A stretch of 64,000 bases of DNA from Cryptomeria japonica. Lineage: Eukaryota > Streptophyta > Pinopsida > Cupressales > Cupressaceae. The DNA is taken from contig NC_081407.1 in NCBI RefSeq assembly GCF_030272615.1, forward strand, positions 267,608,075 to 267,672,074, read 5' to 3'. This document shows positions 55,916 through 64,000 of this stretch, one piece after another (the first letter of the stretch is position 1; the number at the start of each line of letters is the position of its first letter). The notes under the pieces were generated by a model. The model was not told the DNA's origin, did no database searches, and was given only the letters and a program-made list of their open reading frames with translations. A program made the translations under genes and the position numbers.

Positions 55916-58900
55916 AGGATCCCATTAATATGCTCTATTTGTTGATGTGTTGATGGTGGAATGCAAATTCTTTTCAAACTCATAACATTTTACAATGGAG
56001 TGCATTATGAGAATGGCTTGCAGAGGGTTGGATTTGTAGATTTCTTGGATGGAATGGATAGAGGAGATTTGATTTAAAGATTAATGGTGGATGATTCATG
56101 ATATGTTTTGTTTGATTAGGGATTACCAAGTCTCATTCTCATATTAATGCAGTTGAGTTGGGGGGGGGGGAGTGAAGAAATGTCAAGGACAAGTATTTGT
56201 TTAAGCAAGTCCAATAGTGGAGGATGGGCTCTCTCACATGTATGAGAGAATGTATGGGGAAGAGGTGCCTAGGATAATTTTCCTGTAAATACATGTGTGA
56301 TGACATATTGGGAAGAGAAAAAATGAAAGGTTCCCTCTCACATGAGGAAGGGAGATGGAGAAATGTGGCTCCTTACACATGTGAGAGTCACATGGGATAA
56401 ATGGAGGGTGAGATTATCAATCAAATGGATAGTCAAATTTTTGTTGTAGCTTTTTAGAACAATTAAGATTATCTAGGTGGTTAATTAAATTAATCACATT
56501 TAGGCATGTACAAGGGATTAACTTAGTTAGTTAATGGGTTTAAACTAGAAAAGGGAGAGTAAATAAATGTTTTTCATTTATTTAAATCTTGTAAGATATG
56601 ACTATAGGGTTGAGAAAGTGTAAGTTTATTTAATTAAAGGTGAATGCTATGATAACAAATTAATTAATTAATTAAATGATTTGTTTAATTAATATTTCAA
56701 AGAGTTTAAAATTTTGTATGGTTAGGTACATATATTTTTAAGTGTATAGTGATTTCTATGTAAAATCACTCTACGCAAATGTTGGGTTTATCCTTCAATT
56801 CCACACATAAAGGTTTATATCCTTGGGTTAAATTGAACCAAAGTTTAATGCTCCATCAAGGTGTATACATAAAAAAGTAGGCAGGTTCATCAATAAACCT
56901 CTTCCTCCTCATTTCTTGGTCTCTCCTAAATAGTTTTCCTCCAAAAGACAAAACTCTCATTTTTTTTTTATGTTCCATGATTGATATTTGAGAATAATTA
57001 TTTAAAATGAGCTTTAATTACAAGAGACCCTCTTATTTTATAGTTTCATTTTATTCGAGGCCCTCTTTATTAGAGTTAAATTTTACAATAATACTTATGT
57101 GGCCCTTTAATGGCATTATGATCCTATTAAGTTATTGTTATACTCCCATTTTCCTAGTACAAATGTCTCAAGGTTCAGTGGAAATAAATGGCAAGTGTTT
57201 GGGTTTCAATTTGGCTTCGTTTAAAAAAAGGGACATTACATCGGATGATTCCATTTAAGATTAGTTGTCATTGTTGGTCCTTGCAGAAATTCATTTGGAG
57301 TTTATGAGTTAGATCTCTTGTCTTTTCTTATACAGGGACTCTAATTTAGGAGCATCCTTAGCTCTTTAGTGATCTACATCGTCCAATCTTTAGAGGTTTG
57401 CATCACCCAGAAAAAAGAAAAAAAGGTTTTTATTTCTAAAGTTATGTCTTTCTTGTTTTTTATCTATTGATTTTTTGTCAAGCAATTCTTTCACAAGCAT
57501 ACTTGCAACTAATTTCTATAGTCCTTGTAAGCATTAATAACCGTTTTGGGGATCTAATTGTCTTATTCATCCTTCATAAATTGTTACATGCATATTTGAG
57601 GATGTAATGGATAAAATCTAATTTCTTGGGAGAAGGGACAAAATTAGTTATAAGTCTTGAATGGTGATCTCTTATTTAAATCAATAGACAACACTTTGGT
57701 TCCTTTGTAATTTTTATAAGAGTGTAGCATCTACTGTGATTTTTTTTGAGACTTTTTTATTTTTTTTAAAAGGGAATTTTTTTTTTCTCAAGACCTTTAA
57801 AGATGTTCTACTAGGAGTCATCATTAGTTACTCAAGGGACATAAAATGTCTACATTTAAGGATGGATTAATTGGATTAAAGGGATATTTACTTGGTGTTT
57901 GGAAAACATTCCAGTTGACAAGTTGGCATGATGCACATTGACAACAAAAACTTTTGAAGCACAATGATTAATAAATTTTTAAAGATTGCTTAGTAACAAA
58001 AAATCTATCTGTTTCCAAATTCTCAACTTTACCTATTTTTATGGGGAACTATGACGAATCACTTATTAGTAATTTTTCCTTCTACCAGACTAACTTTGGA
58101 ATTGATATCTAATAAAAACAAAATAAAACGTATCTTTAGTTCTACCAACAAATCTTCTTGTTGAAAGCATGTTGGTAGGCACTTAAGTAGGCATTGCATT
58201 CTAATGAGAATCATTTAAGCTGTTTATTATGACATGACAAACGCTTTGCAATATTTGCAAGGTCATCGCACCTTCTTGTTATTAGTTGTGGGTACCTTAA
58301 ATTTGGCTACTAGAGTTCTTCTAAAATCTTATTTAAAAAGAATATAGAGTGTATAATCTTAATTGATATGATTTTAAATTAAATTTTTAGGTTACAAGGA
58401 TTGGATGGTCATTAATTGGAACCACGTCAACGTGGAACTAGCTTTTTATGTGTGCTACACAAACTTAACAACCTTGAGTGAGCTAGTGCTAGCATTACAT
58501 AAAAGGAAACTAAGACAAACCTAAAAGGAGCTATGATCATCACAGTTTGTGCTAAACTCAATTACATATATGTTGAATTAAATAAATGATTTCATCCTAG
58601 GTGCATATGTATCCATCAACATGTGGGGATAAAAGGCATAAGAAAGTTAGGTTATTTACTTTAGTCTCCTAAAATCTTGTGGATATATTTGAGCCTTATC
58701 CATTTCATCAAATGTTGTTAGAGGGCTTGCAACTTCATTTGGATACTATTTTGATTTTTTTCAGCTCATCGTCTTTTAGGAAAAAATATCATTCCAAATT
58801 TTCTTGGGTCTTGCATTTGAGCTTATCCCTTATATCTAATGACATTTAGATGGGTTCGGATACCACTAAATTAACCTTGTTGAACTCTATTTGCCTTACC

Positions 58901-61900
58901 AAAGAATCACACCCTCATTTGATGCAACTACCATTTAAATGTTTTTCCCCCACCAATTACTCATTCATCTATACTTTGATATTTTTTATTTTTTCTTGAA
59001 ATTATCATTAGTGTTTGTATAAAGGTCTTTTAGAGCCTTCCTCTATTTAGTTTTATTTATTTCATGGTAGGAGTGCATTATTAGGGGAGGAATTTTATTT
59101 GAAATTTTTGGATTGGGAAATGTATGGAATTGTCTTGTTATTTGTGTCAAAGCTCGATAAATAAAATATTGAAATGTATTCCACAATCATCCTAGTATAC
59201 CATGTTAGTTTCGTATTTATTGAAAATAAATAAATTATAGAGGACATAATCAAGATCAAAAGTTTTCATATTCATATGCTATGTAGTTTTTAGTTATTAT
59301 TTGATTCATAATCTTGTTTTCTATACCATTCAATTTCATTTTAATATCAGCCAGAGTGAAGTATGTACTTGCAACAATAGAAGTCATGTGCATCATTTTT
59401 TGTATCAAAGCATTCAAAGATGTGGGGAGTAGAGAATACATGAGATAAATTTTGGGTAGCTAGAGGAGAGTTGTGACTATGGAAGTGGATGTACAGTGTA
59501 GTTGTTTCATATTGGAAGAAGTAAGACAAAAGAAGAGGTAGAGATAAACACAAGACAAGCAAAGGAAGTTAAAAAAATAGAGTTTGAGATGGAGGAACTA
59601 TGGTGGATATTGGAGTAGTATGAGGAAAGCAATAAGCAGATAATAATGAAAAAGAAAGCTAAAACAAAGACATTCAAGTATAGTGAGAAGGGAAAAATAT
59701 AGGTGGGAATAAATACTCACCTCATGGTCAAGAGCTATTTTTAGAGAGGAAAGTCATAGGGACTAGGGTTAGTTAGGGGATATAACTGCTAGAATAGGGA
59801 AAGATTACATACCTTGAGGGATTTGTCAACTTACTAGTGGACTTAAGCCCCTTAAATGTGTTTTACACAAAGTATGAGAGAGAGGATATATATGAATGAT
59901 ATGAACATGTTGAATTGTGTTACCTTGAAGAAGGGCAAAGTATTGAAAATCAGATTCACAAGGAGAAGATTTAGAAGATTGTAAAAAAGAGCAACACAAC
60001 CTGTCACTAGAATTGGCCCAAGATGTTATAGCTAGGGAAGTAGTCACATTAGAGATTAAGATCTTTAGAGGCTACATATTTGACATAGGCGAGGAATAAG
60101 TCCTCATAAAGAAGGATGACATTGTGAAGATTAAAAGTCTAGGCATGATATTGTGAACATGCTATAAATTGATATGGCAATAGAAATAAATGAAGAGGAA
60201 AATGAGCTCTTGATAGTTCATGTGAGGGCAACAAACCATGGAAAAGATACAAACTACAAATGAGATTTGAAAGCATGTCTAAATATCATAATATAGAGAA
60301 CGAAGAAACACATGATTTTTTTTAATATTTTCAACTAGATTTCTTCTTGACGCAAGTGATAAGAAGAGTCACATGATCCAACTAGAATTTGGAAATAAAA
60401 ACAGAAATTAGGTACAAATTTAAAAGTTCCTAACTTGGAAGCATATGCATACATCTAGGCTTTTAACTTTTGGAGGGATGGTGTGACTTTCTCTAGAAAT
60501 TAGATGTAATTCATAGGTCTTTGCGATACTCTTTCCTCTAACAAGCAATGATAGAGAAATTCAATGCAACCTAACTTTGATCTTGGAAATGTGAGTTCAG
60601 AATTTGATCTTGGAAATGTGAGTTAAAATTTCATTTCATTTTTTCAGTGTAGGATCCCTTTTGCCCTGGTCCTTTGTTATTGCACCTGCTGTACATTTCA
60701 GTCCCTTTGATTGTTTTCCCTTTTGGGGGACATCAATCTAATTGCTTACTTCTTTCTTACTTATTCCCTACCAGCTCAAAACCCAGAGTAAATAAATAAT
60801 TTTTTTTTTTAACTTGCCAATCAACTTCAAGTTACGAAGTATCAAGATATCATATAGCATATTGGGTTCTTAATGCTGTAGTTAGTATCAATAAATTTCT
60901 TATTCCTAGAAGCAAATTTATTAGGCCACACGCTTCTACAAACATATTGTCACTGTTATATTCAGTATCCAACGCCTTGATCAACAACCATCTTTATGCA
61001 ACTGTTGGATCTGCTTTGCATCCAAAGCAGTATCCATGATATATAAGATGACAACAGCAGATCATGATCAACCAAACAAGGGTGCTGTAGATAGTAAAAT
61101 TTGGCAAAGGAAAATTTCCAAGGCTCCAGCCACGGTAGGGAAGGTGATCATTTTTAAGGAAAATTAGGCAAAGTGAAATTTCAAAACAATACTGGAAAAA
61201 TCCTGAGTATGTTTTGGAGCTTCAAATTCATCAACTTGGTAGTATTTTCTTTGATCTGCAACCTCTTAACAAAGACTGGAGTTCAAAAGCAGATTCCTAA
61301 TGAAAAATTTAAAGATCTTTTTCCTTGGATTAGATAGGTATCTAATTCTAAACTCAAATAAGTAATTAATTCAGCAAACCTGGTGGGTTGAATTTAAAAT
61401 TCTCAACAAAAACAACTATGTCGTCATAATAGGAGTTCTCTGATTGACGACCATAGATCCCAACTGTTTACCCTGCTGATAACACAAGTATGTTCTTTTG
61501 GTTGAGAACCCATACCCACAAGTAGAAATTGATGGAATCCAATCATACCCTATGATCTTGAGCGATATAAATCAGGCTAGCCGCCACTGGTATCCAGTAC
61601 TTACGCCACCCTTGAATGGTGCAGTATTAAGAGAATTACTAGAGTAATTCATGGCTGCTGGCTGTGGGATAGGGCTGTGCATTCATTATACAGTCCACCT
61701 GATTGCTTGAAAAATTTAGGGGAAGCGACTTCCAGAAGTAGAACGATTGATTAGGAAGGGATGAGCACTGGCAAACAGTGGAACCCTAAAAGACATGCAT
61801 GGGTAAATGGGTTCTTAATTGAAAATTAAATTCGAACCCCAATTGGGCTATTTACCGAGGCATCCGCTTGTGAAAACACATTTATGGAATCTTATTTTTT

Positions 61901-61959
61901 TAAGTCCCAAATATATGATAGAGGAAAAAAAGAGGAATCTATTATTCTTTATCGAAGAT
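55916..61959. other. AT-rich intergenic sequence with possible old retroelement end
   Basis: No gene was supported. GTTGGGGGGGGGGAG at about 56157-56171 is polypurine-tract-like and is followed by GTGAAGAAATGTCAAGG, perhaps an LTR start, but no partner LTR was found. A 25-bp direct repeat (TTTGATCTTGGAAATGTGAG) occurs twice at about 60572-60622. Short frames (57007-57258, 59256-59562, 59826-60047) have no recognisable domain. The last kilobase would contain the promoter of the downstream HARBI1-like gene. Confidence 0.45.
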
Positions 61960-62026
61960 TGTGCTAGTTAATCGCACTAGACCATTGAAAAACCAAGTAG
62001 GCCGAAAGCAAACGAGTCGGGAGGAG

Positions 62027-63355
62027 ATGGAGTTATTGGAGTTTCTGCTTCTGTGTTTCTGCACCCAGTCATTTGGAAGTGACATCCCATCAAGCAGCAG
62101 CCAACCTCTTCATCCGGAAGATCTACTGTCAGATACCCCTCTTTCATCAATCTTCTTAGTCCTATGCGCTGTTCTCTACACATCATCATGTCTCCCAAAC
62201 ATGGGCAGAGAGTGCTGGAAGGTCCCCAGAAATAGCACTGCCTGGGAAGGGGTCCAAAACCATACCTTCGTGGATGCTCATGCCAGGGACAAGGAGTGGC
62301 GAAAAAATTACAGAATGGGATTTGCATCTCTCACATATCTGACGGAAGAAATCAGGCCTTATATTGAAAACCCTAATACAGATTTCGTCCGGGAGCCAGT
62401 GGATGTTAAGAAAGCCGTGGCAATGGTAATTCACAGGCTTGCGCACGGAGACTCCCCCAGGAAAATAGGGGATTTGTATAATCTTGGGGCTTCTACAGTT
62501 ATAAAGTACACCAAGATCATCACAGATGTGCTGGCAAGCAGAAACAAATTATATTCAAAATACATTGTGATTCCTACAGAGGAAAGAATTCAGAGATTGA
62601 GTAGCGATTTTGAATCTATTACGGGGATTCCTAACATATGTGGTGCTATAGGGGGAACTCATATCAAACTCCAGCTTAAGCCGAGGAATTCTTACAGGCC
62701 TGCTGATTATTTGTCAACACATGGGTTTTACAGTGTACTTTTACAAGGTGTTTGTGATGCAGATAAGGTCTTTTGGGATGTGTGCTGCAATGCTCCTGGA
62801 GGATTGGATAATGCCACTCATTTCAGGGCTAGTAGTATTTGGAACAGGCTTGGGGTAGGGGAGATTTTGCGGCAGCCAGAAATTCGATTGCGAGGTGGGG
62901 CAATTTCAAGACCTTTTCTTGTGGGCGATGGTTCCTTCCCTCTAAGTTCTTCTTTGATTACTCCTTTTTACGAGGCCAATCCTGAGGCAATTCGAGAGAA
63001 TCAGTTTGATGAGGATCTTCTCAGGGGCCAGGAGAAAATCGGGAATGCCTTTGCTGTTTTAAAGAAGAGATGGAAAATACTTGAGAAGTTGAATGTGGAT
63101 GTGAAGTATGCTGCCCAGACTATTCTCGCTTGCTGCGTTTTGCATAATTTTTGTCAGATCGCTGACGAGCCAGAGCCTGAGGAACAGGTTGACAGCTCAC
63201 CCAATCAGGAACTTGTCATTTCCTATGAAGATGAGGATGAAAGGAATCTTCAGATGATAGGAAAGGAGAGTAGGAGAGTTATTTTTCTTGAATGGCTTCA
63301 TAGGAGGGAGGAAGCTGAGTTGGAGAGAGCAGCAAGAAGGCCAAGATTGTTGTGA
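62027..63355 (+). CDS. Domesticated PIF/Harbinger (HARBI1-like) nuclease-fold protein, 442 aa
   Basis: Intronless. The first in-frame ATG is 62027 (MELLEFLLLCFCTQSF); the open frame extends 22 codons upstream without ATG. A helical N-terminal region (SLTYLTEEIRPYIENP, IHRLAHGDSPRKIGDLYNLG with a helix-turn-helix look) precedes the DDE_Tnp_4 fold. Landmarks are NICGAIGGTHIKLQLKPRN, VFWDVCCNAPGGLDNATHF, FLVGDGSFPLSSSLITPF, KIGNAFAVLKKRWKI and ILACCVLHNFCQ. The usual GAIDGTH Asp is Gly209 and the Glu of the IE-AFG-LK motif is Gly339; Asp301 remains. This argues against DNA cleavage. Layout matches the host PIF/Ping-Pong-related family typified, from memory, by Arabidopsis At3g19120, and the ALP1 type of co-opted transposase. 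No terminal inverted repeats were seen. A chromatin or DNA-binding role is inference. Confidence 0.88.
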   Translation: MELLEFLLLCFCTQSFGSDIPSSSSQPLHPEDLLSDTPLSSIFLVLCAVLYTSSCLPNMGRECWKVPRNSTAWEGVQNHTFVDAHARDKEWRKNYRMGFASLTYLTEEIRPYIENPNTDFVREPVDVKKAVAMVIHRLAHGDSPRKIGDLYNLGASTVIKYTKIITDVLASRNKLYSKYIVIPTEERIQRLSSDFESITGIPNICGAIGGTHIKLQLKPRNSYRPADYLSTHGFYSVLLQGVCDADKVFWDVCCNAPGGLDNATHFRASSIWNRLGVGEILRQPEIRLRGGAISRPFLVGDGSFPLSSSLITPFYEANPEAIRENQFDEDLLRGQEKIGNAFAVLKKRWKILEKLNVDVKYAAQTILACCVLHNFCQIADEPEPEEQVDSSPNQELVISYEDEDERNLQMIGKESRRVIFLEWLHRREEAELERAARRPRLL

Positions 63356-64000
63356 TGGTTCAAATTTCTGCGAATGTTTGGACAACCCGAATAGGGCTGG
63401 AATTGAGCTATACCATTGTATTGCAAGGTTAGTATGGTAATATTGAGCAATATTTAGAGCTAAGGTATCAAATGGGAGGTAGCCAATAGGTCAAGCACGC
63501 CTAGTGTATATGGTCTGAGAGAATAGAATTTTGGCTACTCAATGAGCAAGATATGATTTTAACAATATATGATTATAGTCTCTTCGGATTTAGTTCAAAT
63601 GGTTTGGAGGTATGGTGATTCCTTCCTGTCCTTATTCTTCTGAATCTGAACTAATAAAACTGCTCTCCTTTATCTTTTTATACTTATCTTGTAAGTAGTT
63701 TAGGGAGGGATAATTCTCATTAGGTATGCTGTTCTTACTTGTAAGTATAAGAGGTTGAGGGTGTGGGCGTGGGTATGAATGTTTAAGAGAGATAAACAGA
63801 TGAACTCAATCAGACGGAAAGTTTCTGGAAGTTGGGTTTGCACTTTTACTTGTGTGGGGTGTTTGGGAATGCATGACAGCTGAGGGGAAGGTTTTGAGTC
63901 TGCAAAGATTTGTCAAGGAAAGATAATAAGGGCAGCCTATCTGTGAGTTTTCCATGAACATTCATTTTTCTGAAAGCACAATAACTCAATCTATATACTG
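63356..64000. other. 3' flank of the HARBI1-like gene
   Basis: No gene or transposon end was recognised. It is AT-rich, with no terminal inverted repeat matching the upstream flank by eye. Confidence 0.45.

Noticed and set aside
57007-57258. 83-codon plus-strand frame in the right intergenic region
   Set aside because: No domain, AT-driven openness, no supporting splice or promoter context.
61961-62026. Upstream extension of the HARBI1-like frame
   Set aside because: It begins at a GTG codon. A nuclear plant gene needs ATG, and the first in-frame ATG is at 62027.

Overview
The window is nuclear DNA of a seed plant with a retrotransposon-rich genome. A conifer is my best guess, from the nested Ty3-type LTR elements, the plant-type primer-binding sites and the lineage-typical host genes; no marker in the window settles the species. 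Only two host genes are supported, one near each end. About 46 kb between them (roughly 9.6-55.9 kb) is almost entirely layered LTR retrotransposons.

Left end (1-8.2 kb). A 14-exon minus-strand gene (2456-8011) encodes the MCM-binding protein orthologous to Arabidopsis ETG1 (E2F TARGET GENE 1). Three E2F-type motifs lie 120-160 bp upstream of its ATG. A SINE-like element and small tandem duplications lie around it.

First nest (9.6-26.6 kb). An old minus-strand Ty3 element (B), of which only gag, protease and primer site survive, is split in the middle of gag by a dead chromovirus (A, 10381-24746). A is itself split near its gag start by a young element (G, 15662-23915, perfect 5-bp target duplication GTTAT). 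G has one intact 1025-codon ORF with a protease-like domain and a G-patch, and no reverse transcriptase. B's leader also holds a solo LTR (25527-26606, perfect duplication CCATT).

Second nest (27.3-55.9 kb). Element D (plus strand, gag remnant only) contains element F (minus strand, 28024-50585). F carries an antisense, decayed plant-mobile-domain gene and no pol. F contains element C (plus strand, 40310-48129), whose intact 1120-codon ORF has GAG, a zinc-knuckle-like motif and a protease-like domain but no RT or integrase. D's right LTR is interrupted by a small coding-poor LTR element E (53005-55757, duplication CTTTT).

Most unusual signal. G and C lie on opposite strands and encode different, complementary parts of a Tat-like polyprotein. 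They nevertheless share the same primer-binding site, polypurine tract and LTR terminus. They also share a repeatedly used GC-rich hairpin module built around GGACC...GCGCC...GGTCCC, placed in LTRs and leaders. They look like two related, recently mobile, RT-less families.

Right end (55.9-64 kb). After about 6 kb of AT-rich sequence with no supported gene, an intronless ORF (62027-63355) encodes a domesticated PIF/Harbinger (HARBI1-like) transposase relative in which two of the three catalytic acidic positions appear to be glycine.
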